This document shows positions 36,101-48,400 of a stretch of 64,000 nucleotides of DNA, piece after piece; positions within the stretch are counted from its first letter, which is position 1, and each line of letters starts with the position of its first letter. The translations under genes were made by a program, and so were the position numbers. The notes under the pieces were generated by a model. The model ran no database searches. It was not told the DNA's origin and saw only the letters and a list, made by a program, of their open reading frames with translations. This stretch comes from Lineus longissimus (taxonomy: Eukaryota > Nemertea > Pilidiophora > Heteronemertea > Lineidae), in the NCBI RefSeq assembly GCF_910592395.1, contig NC_088310.1, positions 18,235,501 through 18,299,500 on the forward strand, in the 5' to 3' direction.

Positions 36101-39100
36101 GGCCTAAACTTACTTTGGCTATAAAACATCAAGGAAGAACTAGTTCAACATCATAAAATTGAAAAATATCCCTTACATTCTGCAAACTCAATGTCGAGCA
36201 TTGACCAGGCAGCTCAGCTATTACGTCAGGTTGGCTCAGTCCACTGGGATTGATACCTCCCACTAGGAAGTCGTCGTCGAAGCTGCTTCAAACCTGTATG
36301 TACTCACATCAAGAAGCGTATACAGGCCTCTAGCCAACTTAAAGCCCCCCCCCCCCCCCACCAAAAAGTAACGCCGCCCCACCACTCATAAAAACAGATC
36401 TAATTTATTCCCAGTTACCAACACTTTGGATCATTATTAATTCTTATCTCATTGTCGATTTTTTTCCAGCATTCTAAACACTTTCCAGAAAAAAAACCCT
36501 TTTTACTTTCCCATCAAAACTAAAACTTTGCATTGTCATTGATAACACATTTGTATGATAAATCTTTAGGCCTAGGAAAGTGCATGAAAGTTTCGACTAT
36601 GCGTTGATACTGGACGATCAGCCAGCGCCGACGCGGTAGCGACCATTCAGGAAGAAGGACCAGCGCCAACGCGGTAGTCCACCAATGTAGGCGCTGTTGG
36701 TTTCGGTTGTCATCATCCTGAAGGTTCTGGCTATTGGGCCGACTCAGTAGACCAAGTTCAGCCAAGGCCAGCGCCGACGCGGTAGCACTTGGGGTCTCGT
36801 CAAGAATTCTGTGGGCAAGTTGATGAGTGAGGATTGTGCCAGCGCCGACGCGGTAGCATTAGCTTCCAATACGTCGATGTTCCCATGTTGTCGCCAAGAG
36901 GTCAGCGCCAACGCGGTAACCAGGCCAAGCAGCTGAAGTCAAGTCCTTCTCGATCTGGTGAGACTTGAAGTTTCGCCCATCAGCGGTTGATTTCTCAGAA
37001 GTCAGAAATTGGTGCCCTCGTATTTCCGTAAAATTGAAGTGTTTGCGTCCCATTATCTGTAGACTCTGACTGTGCCAATCATGGTTAGAGTGATATCTAC
37101 TGTCGAAATCTACAAATGATATCTAAAATTATATATCTACTGGTTTTCGCCGCAAATTTCCGTTATGAGAGCACCAATTTCGCGCTAGCTGGGTGGTCAG
37201 ACTAGCGGTAGTTAGATAACATACTTACCATGGGCGTCGATCCACAGGATGACTACCTCAGCGCCGTGTTCTGACGCGTGGACTGAGTGGCCGTACACGG
37301 AACCAATCGCGAAGCTGTGGTCACCGCCCAGCGTCAGGCACAAGGAATTTTTGGACAACTCTTCGAGGACAGCATTGGAAATCTGAAAAGGGGGCCGGAG
37401 CGGAAAGAATATAAACCAATTTGCTCTGCACGGCTTTTCAAACAGTGGAGGAATTATTTAACCCAATATCAACATCTTTAACTATCTGATCGGTTCGTTA
37501 GCTGATCAATAAGCTTGGCCAGTTTGCCAGCCAGTTGACAAGTTTCTATATAGATCATTGATGAACTGAAAAAGATATTAGGGAGTTTTCGCAAAGCCCC
37601 CGAGACGCCAACGAACGCCTATCCCATTGTTTGATATCGTGATCAGGAGGTCGAACAATGGGATTGGCGTTCGGGTTGACGTTTCGGGCATTTTGCGAAA
37701 ACTCCCTATTATTTGTCAGGCTTCCTAACCTTTTTGTTGTCGTCGCCGTTCTTCCTGACGTTCATCATTGGCGCCATGGACTTGGGTACATCCGTCCCCG
37801 TTCTTGGTAGATCATCTGACATGGCGATGTCGAGGACCACGTGGTTCTTCTGGTCTGGAAGAAATGAGACACGGATCATGGACGGTTTACATTTTGTAAA
37901 TGGAAGGAAAGACATACACATCACAACAGACCTTCGATACGTTTATGATGATGATGCTGATAATGATGGCTGTGGGTTCCCGTCAAAAGTGGACAACGTA
38001 TACATCACGCACCGCATTTAATTTTTTTTTCTCCTAGATTTCTCCTTACTTTGCATGTTGCTCTCCTGATTTTATTGCATAATCTCATGACAAAAACCGG
38101 AAAAGCCATGCTTGAAAACTCAATCTCAATATCATTCTCATTCTCAATCGCATTAGGACGCTTCGCCAATATTAGTCAAAACTAGCTTAACTTACCTGTT
38201 TCCCTAACATAGGGCGCCAGTTTCTTCCACAACATTTCTGCTCCCGTGCTCACATCGGGCTTGGGCTGAAAGAACAAAAAAACATCTGACTTTTTTTTCT
38301 TCACTGAGTTCACGAAGACGTTAAGTATATGAATGGCGTATAATCAATTCATTTTCTTCGAACATCGAGCGATGGAGTCGCAATGCCGCGCTCAGTGTGC
38401 ATACCGCGGCCGGAGCAGCGGACGATGGCTTCATCTGACTACGTTTTCGCAACTCCACGAAACGCCAACGCATACTCGTTTAACTTCGCGGGCTTTGCTA
38501 AAACTTCAAAATGATCACTGAGCTAGGCGGCCAGTCACCCGGAATCAAAAAATGGACCCGCATAAAGATGATACGGGAAAACAGTGTAAGATGACAATTA
38601 TGATGACAACATTTTTTTAAATTCCATTGCAAATGCGGTCAGACACGGTCACAGCGTTGATAATTGCCAAATTGAAGTCCAATATTTTCCGCTTATTACA
38701 ATATTACATTCAAGCAGTGAAAGCTATCCGTAACCCATTACTAGTAATACCATTATCACATCCACAAAAGACAAAAATCGTTTTCCTCGTGGTATGCCAG
38801 ATGTCCCCCGTTTCGATGGGAAGCTTGTGGTTGCACATTTTCAATTCTTAATTGACAGAGTGTATGCCAGTAATTCAATGCAGTAGGCCTATTGCCGGAA
38901 AGATATGCGCAGTTAGATTTGATACGCTTGATAGCACGCAGAAAAGTATTTCACAACGAGCCTTTGTCACAACTACAAGCGAATATACGTTTAAATTGAT
39001 ATTCTCATTGCAACTGCAATTGATATGAATTTGACTGAAAATACGGAGTATACATCTAGTTATAATAAAATTTGGCGAATCTCTGATATTCCGTGTGCAT

Positions 39101-39325
39101 TATATAGTATTATGATTATTTTTTCATTAACGTGCGAGAATTAGTTTAAGTTTATTTTGTTTCCGATTGGAAGACTTTCGAATGTTGTTTATGTTTTAAT
39201 GCCATTTCAAAAAAAGCTTTTCAAACAATTGAAAAAAATAAGGCTAAATCTCTGGATAAATGAAGACGAAACGTGTTGTTACCCACCTGGCCTGAGTTTA
39301 CGGGTGCTTCGACGATTGAAATCAT
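33124..39325 (-). CDS. ARG: Arginase, complete eight-exon gene
   Basis: Coding exons in transcription order: 39287-39325, 38196-38265, 37730-37854, 37229-37382, 34771-34900, 34090-34251, 33576-33712, 33124-33275. The phases join exactly into 322 residues. The enzyme hydrolyses L-arginine to ornithine and urea at a binuclear Mn centre. All ligand motifs are present: GGDHS (His100), DAHADINTP (Asp127, His129, Asp131) and SYDIDAMDP (Asp237, Asp239), plus GNIHG (His144) and AEVNP (Glu282). The start is very short: the 13-residue first exon begins MISIVEAPVNSGQ, directly at the first core strand, with no mitochondrial targeting peptide. Length equals human ARG1 (322). Residues about 45-80 replace the usual GGV-EGP surface region with an Asp/Lys-rich stretch. 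The third coding exon ends in GTTAGG, a weaker donor. Confidence 0.96.
35942..36922. repeat. 18-bp motif, six dispersed copies in an arginase intron
   Basis: CAGCGCC(G/A)ACGC(G/A)GTA(G/A) occurs at 35942, 36623, 36661, 36769, 36840 and 36903, all in the same orientation. The spacers are unrelated and of different lengths. The motif is much more GC-rich than its surroundings. No element termini were identified. Confidence 0.8.
37581..37706. mobile_element. 126-bp MITE in an arginase intron
   Basis: Termini GGGAGTTTTCGCAAA and TTTGCGAAAACTCCC, flanked by TA. The inner part continues the inverted pairing (CCCATTGTT and AACAATGGG). It lies 24 bases from the donor of the adjacent exon. Confidence 0.75.
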
Positions 39326-40960
39326 TGTCACTATTGAGAGGTAAAATTGATCAAAACGATATCTTGATTAAATTTGCGTGATTGCGTCTCGGTGTCTCTT
39401 GTCTCCGAAAATTGCGTTATGGTTCGATTGCGCGCTGCCAAATGGTTATATACACGCCTAAATCCGGTTGGTGCTGATTGGCTGATGGTCGCCACGCCTT
39501 CAAAATAGACCCATGATGAATTTTGACCATAAGCCAGGGGATTTGGAAACCTTCCAATCCAGTGGATGATGTCACAATGTTTCAAGTTTTTGCCAACAAT
39601 TCTCGTTCAGAAATGTCAGAGCAAACTTTCCATGACGTCGGCTGATACATGTATCGATTTCATGGTTGGGTGCTTTCCAGGAAAGCTGGATCCAAATTTA
39701 AATACATGAAGCTGAAAGCAAAAAAACTTTTAAAAAGTTTCGTCTGCTTTTTATGTAGCGGGTGCTGCCAGAAACTTATATATCTATGATATATAAATGA
39801 ACATATCTGTGTTACAGATGAATCATCCCTAGGTTTGAAGGCTTTTTGACACCCCGTCATATACCAAATATCGACAGATGGAGTATTGTTATGCCAGGAC
39901 ACAGATGGACAAGTTTATGAAAAATGATCTCAGATAACCATCAGCGCTTTCAGTATACATATAGGCCTATATAATTTGATATGTGCCAATGTATTCCCTG
40001 CTATGTGTCTCTTTTGTGAGTTTGCACTTCTCTTTTGGTTCGATCTGTCCAACAACAGGACTAGGGTATTATACTGTGGCGGCTTAAGTTGGGACAAGGC
40101 TGTTAAATAGGCCAAAGGTCTGTAGGTCCATTGAGGACGATACTGAAAAGACGCCTCTCTGATCGAACGAAGCAAAGAAAATAGATAAAACCCTTTGTAT
40201 GAAAAAACTGATAACAGCTTTTGATTCAAAATGAAATGACATAAATAGCAATGTGTATCGCAATCCGAACATTAGGTAGTTTAAGCAGAGGAGAATTTTG
40301 CGCTCGTATGACCAAATATCTCTCCTGTATGACGTAATCCGAATCGACTTTTCGCCAGGCTGCGTTACAAATTACGTTAGATCATTACGTCATTACGATC
40401 ATTACTGATAGGGGCGTCATTTTTTCATTTGCTGAAACACGCTGTTGTCAGAATGCCGCGGCAATTTTCAGTCTGATTGGTCGATTTTAATGGACTAAAG
40501 ACCAAGATTCTTAGAACTTTGTGTTTTATCATTCAAAAGAAAATGACTTGAAAAAAGTTTGAAATAAAAAAAGTTTTTTTGTAAGGGTTTTTTAAATGGC
40601 CGATTACATAATGAAAAACTTATGCAATCACATTCCTGCTATAATGCATGATTAAAAAAAATTTTTCTGCAAATATACTAAAAACCGCATTGAATTTGGT
40701 CCATTGGTTGGCCGGCGAAATATCGTATGAAGTAGGTGTTGATATTGATATAAGCTAGACTGTACAACATGAATTGTAAGCTTTGGTAGAGAGATGCTTG
40801 AATATTGTGGCTGTTGGGTGAATTAAATGGGCCTAAACAAGCGGATACATCTCCATAGCTTATTAGGGCAGCAGGTGTTCATTGTTGTGCCAAATAGACT
40901 GCCCTGGGGATTATGCCACGCTTTGAATTATTCGTAGTCACAAGGTACAACGACATGGTA
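39326..40960. other. Upstream of arginase, no gene seen
   Basis: Holds the presumed arginase promoter and 5' leader. No clear TATA box or CpG-rich block was identified. Short open frames on either strand show no recognisable protein family. Confidence 0.4.
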
Positions 40961-40974
40961 CATGTATACGGGAA

Positions 40975-41125
40975 AAGGTGCAGGAAAAAAGGTACAGGAA
41001 ATAAAAGTACCGGAAAAAAGGACCTCCGTAACTTTTTTTACCTATATATATGACATTTTGTGTACCTATTTTTCCTATACCTTTTTTCCGGTGCTTTTAT
41101 TTCCTGTACCTTTTTTACCTAGATA
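40975..41125. mobile_element. Small fold-back repeat
   Basis: GTACAGGAAATAAAAGTACC and CCGGAAAAAAGG face inverted partners (CCTTTTTTCCGG, CTTTTATTTCCTGTACC) across an AT-rich loop. Probably a short MITE. Confidence 0.5.
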
Positions 41126-44105
41126 CGTGATTGTACGAGACATATAGCCTTCGTTCCGGTGTGACAGCGGATATAGTCCCCCTGGAGTCATAGTCCGGTA
41201 GCATTGTATTTGATCAATTAAGCAGCATGATCTATTGTACCGCTAACCCTAACCAAAACATTTAGCAATGCGGGCTATTGTTACACGGACTATCAGCCCT
41301 AGGACTACTATCCCTTGCACACCGGTTTGGATCGAAGGCTTGCAGACGACAGAAAAACAATTAACAAAATAAAGATGTTTTGGCCATGCTGAGCTTGCTG
41401 GGCAAAGTTTACCGTCGAATGAAAGATATACGAGGGAGGAGTATCAAAAACCTGTATCTCAGGATGGAATTTATACGGAGAAAATGGTCACCAGGCCAGA
41501 CGATGGTGGTGGTTTGAACTGAGATAGTGATGCAAGAATGATGTCCCGCCAAAAAACTTGACATGCCTGGACAAGTCTCCGACGTCGCTTGCAGAGGTTT
41601 TATATACATGTTTCTGAAAGAATGCATTTGAGGCATGATTGTGAAATCAGTGATGTCATAGACTAGTAAGAAAAAGTATATACCTTCAAGATATTCCTCC
41701 CTCCAGTTATCCCAATCATTATTTGGACCCTTCTGCACTGAATTCATCCCAAAACTCTTCATCTGAATCTGCTGCATCTGAATAGCCAGAATCCTGATCT
41801 GTATGATAATCTTCCCAATCGTTTATTATTATTTCATGATCTAACTTTAATGTTAAGACCTCAAGACCCGCGGCCACCATCAATCTTTGTGCACTGTCAT
41901 GATAGAGATGTAGCGGTCTCAATTTACAATCGCAGATGCATTGCAACTATGAACTTGGCCTACAGGGAGGTGTTACAGAATCCAACTGCTTTAAACATAC
42001 ATTCACTACAAGATAGATTGAATATCGCACTGTTAAATATCAGTCAGCTGTTTGCACCACGCACATGCCCCTTCCCATGCAGGGAAGAGCTTGGGACGAA
42101 CACGATTAATATCAATGTTACTGGTCAATTAAGTATAATGCTGCAATATATTCAAACCGATATTTGGTTAAAAATCGTTCATTTACTCAATTTTGGTCAT
42201 AAGTCTAAGGATGCGCGCATCAATCACTGTATGCTTGTATTTTCTATTCATTGCAATCAATCCCCTACATCCCAGCCGGTACAATCTGTCAACCACTATA
42301 AACAATGAGGGTGTGTCAGCATTTTTTAACGTCTATTCAGGCAACATCCCTCACAATGCATCAATGCCTCACAGATTGCACATCCTCGCACGGTGCCAGA
42401 TGTGTGGTTTTATTGTCCCTCTAGCAAGGAAGAGAAGAGGTTGCTGTTGGCGCCGGCGTATGTCTGATGCACCCCAAGTGACAGTCCACGTGATGAGTGA
42501 CGTCACCGTAAACAATTTGATTGATGGATGGACGGGGACTGGATGAAGAATGAGCAAACATGTGTTACACAGGAGTATTCGATTATTTACATTTTTCTCA
42601 GTACTCGTTTCAGATTCGATGAAATCGCGCGACAGAACAGACACGTAGACGATGGCGACTGTTCCGGTGTAATGTTTTTGAGTGTTTCTGTTTTTGAGTG
42701 TTTCCCCTCATTGTTTGGGAACGCTCAAAAATAGATTGACGAGTTTTTCTGTGTATCCCCCCTATTGAAAAGTCATAGTCTCTCTAGTTGCCTATTGTTT
42801 GGAAACACTGAAACATGGGGAACAACCACAGATGTTACACCGGGTCTGGAATTTCACTAATTATTCCTGGAATGTGACCAGGAAAGGACACGATTTCGCC
42901 GAAGCCGTCTGATTGTGACTTTGTCCTCATAAGGCCAATTTCACTTGACAAGACACCTGGATCACCTGTTACTCATGATCAATGGGCACCAACATTTTGG
43001 CCAGAACTTGAAATCCATGCTGAAATTTGCATCAAGTACGTATTTAAGACATTTAGGAAGTATTCAAATTCAATTACAAATTTCAAATGTTTAACGAATG
43101 GCGTTAGGCCTTTAACCATACTCCGACGCAGTGATATATAGTGCGATAAGGCGCGGTCCTACGGTATGCTTGAATATAATCGCTGCTTTGGGGAATGGCC
43201 TTTAACCATTAAGGTTTTTACAAATTCAAATTCAAAATAGTTTATTGTGCCTTATAAAATAATTTTACATAAGCTTAACAACAATAAACTCGAGTGCAGA
43301 TAGAACGAAGAGAAAAGAGGAGCAGTATGTGTTAAGGGATCTGTCTATGGAAATGTACCCTTATCACAAGCATATCGTCAATAACGGGCAATTTGTCATC
43401 CAAACGAGGAATGCGTTCGACGGAGTATAAGCACGAGACATCATAATTTATCGCATCAGAGGAAAAAAAAATGTGGCAAACATTCATGCCTTTATTTTCA
43501 GAGATTTTTTTCGGATGCAAGATAATTTGAAAGAAAAAACGCCAGTCACGCCTCTCAACAAAAAAAGTCGGTCAAGTACGTGCACTATTGTCAATTTGGT
43601 GTACCGAGGACGAGGAAACACTTGTTTTGGACAAGTCCCCATTTTTTGCGATTTGATGATTTTTGTTGAATCATTGTGATGGTTTTTGTTAAATCATAAT
43701 ATTACATGTATTGTCGCATGTGGCACAGCCTGGCGGATGCGTAAGAGGATGCAACTCGCGCTGTTGTCGCCGGCACGGTTCGTTCAGGCATGACAAGCTT
43801 GCCTTTTTTGGGAAAGAGCACTGGACAAGGATTACCCCCCTGATGAAGTGTCACCTGCTTGGTGCTAATGCGACAGCCCGGCATTTTTACGTAGGCGTCA
43901 CACAAAAATGACAACTATTTGATTTTCTATGAGCTAGTCGTTTGCACTTTCTTGACATTGTAGAAAAAGAACCAGGCACGTGCTTTTTAGAATTATAGTC
44001 GACACATGACCCCCGGGAGTCTTTTCAGAACATCATGCGAGACCAGGTATAAAGATTGGTCGTGCGTGTCCCCTTTAAAGAACTCTGGATATTTGATACA
44101 ATTGC
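41126..44105. other. Intergenic, mostly unclassified
   Basis: No supported gene. A short acidic open frame on the minus strand (41719-41946) is discussed among the findings. Confidence 0.35.
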
Positions 44106-44300
44106 AATATCATGATATTGATCGCGCCAGACCCGTCACAGCGCAACCAGGCGCATGTCGCGCAGAAGATGCGTCTTAATGACACCAGGAGATAATGGAA
44201 GAAATTGGTGTACTCATATTTCACAAAACAGACAACAATGAACAACCAGTCCATCTCAACCTACTAAGCTCAGAGCGACATGCGACGGATCACCTTTTAG
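44106..44300. mobile_element. Fold-back MITE, copy 2 (inverted relative to 19.3 kb)
   Basis: Its reverse complement follows the element at 19337-19589: GACATGCGCCTGGTTGCGCT, AGGTTGAGATGGACTGGTTG and CATTATCTCCTGGTGTCATT all have counterparts there. Confidence 0.6.
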
Positions 44301-44309
44301 GCCTGCATT

Positions 44310-45240
44310 TACACTGACCGCGTAAAAAAAGGCACACCCACCTTTACCAAGCTTGGCGTTCCAGGTTGTATATATACCTCAGAGTGTTTTGGGTTCGTGA
44401 AAAAAAACGCGTCTCATTGTCTTATGTATTACCGCTGTGACATCTTATTCAATAAAATGTTATAGCTAAAATGTTACAGTTAGAAATTTAGATGCCTCAA
44501 TCTGTATACCTATAATATGTGACACCTGTTTGCTGCTCATACGAAAACGTAACCTTTTTTCGACTTCGCAATACGAGAAATTCTAATTCAATAAGAGAAA
44601 TTCTAAAGGACAACATTTCAGTTTTCGTGACACTTATATATGAACTATATGTTCGTTAATAATACTCGCCCTAATTGTGTGCATGGGAGCGCATTAAAAA
44701 GGAATCTTTTTTAACACCAGTACAAAGTCCTCTATGAAAATAAGTAGTGCGTGTCCCCCTAAAGTATATTTGTATTTTTGCCAAGATATATATCATTGGA
44801 TATCGGATAGAATTGCATTTCCATATAGTGAGAGCGCCTCAGACTTCTATAGTCCTGCACTTATGTAGACGTCAGTGACCGCCCCAGCAAAAAAAAACCG
44901 CGTGAGGCACCTTTTAATACCAATGTTGGCAGTTCAAAGGTGATTGTAGAAGTCAGTGACTGTGCAAAAGATGCATTTTTCTATATTTGCCAGGATATTA
45001 CAGACTCTGGATGTTGAATACACTTTTTCACTGCTTCAGCTGTCAGTTCCAGCACTGGCTACCTTCCGGTCCTATCGATTGATGTCATGTTGACTGACAT
45101 GATGTGATAGATATTGCATACGATGTCGATCGCGTCACGGACTGCGCTTACAAGTCAGTGACCGCGCCAAAAAAACGCCCCAGCCACCTTTACCAAAGTT
45201 GGCAGTTCCAAGGTGTATAGACTCTTCAGAGTGTTTTAAT
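44310..45240. repeat. Three diverged copies of a ~95-bp repeat
   Basis: Copies near 44315-44400, 44868-44945 and 45150-45240 share the order GTCAGTGACCGC, a run of A residues, CCACCTTTACCAA, TTGGCAGTTC-AAGGT and, in two of them, CAGAGTGTTTT. Located just downstream of the ALPK1-like gene. Confidence 0.65.
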
Positions 45241-45434
45241 TCTTAAAGTGTTATGAATTCCTGAATCACACACCCTTCACTAAATAAATATACATGTATT
45301 ACATTTCTGGTAAAATAGCGTTTTGTTCAGCTAGGAATTCAATAGACTCTCCCAGGACAGTCCATTGCATTATCCTAATTGGATCTCCTTATGATGAGGG
45401 ACGAGGCCCGTCCACTGCGTCTGTAGTGTAAGAA

Positions 45435-48400
45435 TTAAGAGGCAAATTGAGGTCTCTTTATTCCTAGCGAGTAGCATATATCGTTACATGTCGGATGTTG
45501 ATGACTCCAAAAGGCGTCAACACCCTTTTTACCAAGGTTGCCAGTAACAAATGCGGTCTTCAGAGGTTCTGAATTAATGGCCGGGTCTGTGAAAATGATG
45601 GTGCCTTTTTGGTCCCGGGGCAACCAGCCCTGAAGGTCTGTCACCAGTATCCTGCCTTCAGACTGCTCCCATGTAAAGTGCATAAAGGCTAGAGACACGT
45701 CCACAAGTTTCTTAGTTAATCTTGGGTTGACGTACGTGAAGTTGTTGGTCACTTTGACAAAATCTGATCCCTCCACGAACGGCTCAACATTAAACAAATA
45801 AACTATGTCCTTGTGGTCATCCGACAAAAGTTGGATGTGCGCTGCAGGGACAAACTGGATCTTCCAGGCCGGATTGTCGTCCTTGACCGCCTGGTTGAAC
45901 AGGGCCACGAAATGGCGCGCCGTCATCTGGCAGACGACATCCTGGTAGTACAAATGCAGCTTCTTCCGCTTGGCATCTCGGTAGCTCTTGCCAACGTATC
46001 TATCAAGACAAAGAACATCTGGTGAATTAAAAGACGCATCTAAAAATGGACACCGTATCAGAGAGATATTTTCAAGCGCTTGCTGCAATTCGACCTCAGA
46101 GTAGATAGATTGTCTATTTCTGTGTCCGGATGTACCCTTTAATTTGTTACCTTGCTTTTGGTTCATCCTGATTGAGATACTGAAGTTTGATGACGTCCCG
46201 CATGGCTCCCTTGCGACGAACGTCCAGCTCCTCATCGACGTAGACCAGCGTTGTCGAGCAAGTCCATGTATTGTGGGCAGCGTCGAATTTAAACACCCGG
46301 GCACCTGGGAAATACATGTGTAGATTCTTGAAATTACGGCCGGTCCCTGGGGGCGGACACCGAGGACTAGAGATGCCCCGGCGGCGTCCACCAGACTGCC
46401 AGCGGCACATGGACAACAACACAGACAGAAGTTTTCTTTCTATCTGGTAACACACAAGTTAATATTCAGTGCACGAGACTTGAATTTGAATTTCAGTCAA
46501 TCGTCAGCATGGAAATAATTTCCATTTTAAAACCTTTCTTTTAATGAAACAACTCTGAATTTCTTCTATATAAAAGGAAAAAAGGACGAGATTTCAGTTC
46601 AATAGCCTAAAAAATATATCTCAGCGGCCAGTTAACCCGTCGCAGTACCTGTATATGTTTGTTTCAGTCAGAATTATTGGTGATACCGTCTTCAGTGACA
46701 AAATTGACGTCATAACCTTTGTCGATACACGTACATGTACTCACTTATGCCATTGAGGAAATACTCAGAAGTTGGAATCATGATGTGCCAAGTAGATACT
46801 TACGATGAACACCCAACGGTATCTCGCCTGTCTTTAAGGCGTGACCTTGGCGGGAATCAGTCATCACGATATTAGCGGAAGGATTCATTGTCTGTCCAGG
46901 CAATGCAGAGAGGGTGCAGTCTACGAATGAGCTTATTGGGCTCACTGGATCAGGCACGAGGAACGTCTTCGGGAGTTGTGTGGGTTTGTCTTCGAGGTAC
47001 ATCGGTTGGACACTCTCAACGTACTCGTCAATTTCGACCCCTTGTTCGTGACTCGCGATGGACACATCCTCTGTCTTTGGATTCATCAAGCCTTGCGTTG
47101 ATCCACTGTAACCTGTATCTACAGATGAACCATCAACACCCAAATGATCAGCAAGAGAAGCAGCTTCATGCGGCAGTTCAAACTGTCCTCCGAGACTACC
47201 AGTCCCAGAAGCAGTTTCTACGACATTATTGGCGCTCGGAAGCCCCAGGCAATGCGATGCGACAGGCGGGCGAACTACCGCAGGAGTGCCGGTCTCTTCA
47301 TTCTGACCTCCGCCAGATTTGGTCATCTGCTGAAACTGACCTTCTCTATCTCCCACTTTAACTGCTATCCCTGTGTCTCGATACCTTGACGAGTCTGCTG
47401 TCTCTGGCTGTCGTCGTCCTGATGGTTGAGTGTCAGCCTCTGGGTCCATAAGAGTAGGTGCTACTGACAAACTCACTGAGATGGAAGTTATCTTTTCCGA
47501 GAGATCAGCGACTGAAGTGTCTCCTTCTTGTTCACCATTCCATGCAGTGGAGCCAATAGCATGTCTGTTAGCTCTTGTATTGAAACGGGTGAGTCGAGCT
47601 CGAGTACCCGAGCGGTTGTGCTCGGTCACCACAGGAGTAGCAGCCGCTGGTTGTCGTTCGGATGGCTTGGTGTCGGCCTCTGGATCCGTAAGTGTAGGTG
47701 CCAAGCTCCCAGAGATGGAACGAACACATGTCGTTGCAGATTCTTCCATGGCCCTTTCGTTTTGATTGTCTTTCCTTGGAGTGGCAGCACCAGTAGCATG
47801 TCTCTTAACCCGGGTGCGGAAACGGGACAATGGCGCTCGACTGTTGGCTGTCTCCTCAGGATGGGATACCACCTGAGTGCCTATCTGGTTAGGGGTCGAT
47901 GCCACAGATTCTCGGAGAGTCGGGTACCGGTATTCATAAGCTGGTAGGTTGAGAAACTCATTAGTTTCAGGAGCACTGACAGTTTGTCGCGGTAGTTCCA
48001 GCAAGTCATGGACTTTATGGATTGCTTTGACAAAGTTCTCCTCGAGAGGAACAGCGTCAGTAGCGGCGCAGTGATGATCATAAATGATCATGCAGTTCTT
48101 TTCGATCTCAATAGCTTTCGAGATTGCTCCTGGGGTAGCCATCAGACAGTAGGCTATGAAACATTGGTACACAGCGCATGTGAATTCATACAGCTGCTCT
48201 CGACTCGTGAGTTTATTCAATGATAGGTGTCCCTTGAGACTCATCTTGAGGTCGTTGAGAGCCTGGGTGATCAGCTTAAGCCGGTCTTCCTGAGGCAGTG
48301 TGATCACGAACATGAGCAACACCTCGCCAGCCCTTCGCTGGAAGAATGGAATGAAATCAGTCTCAGAAAATGTGAGGAAAAAAACTTGTGACCAGTCAGG

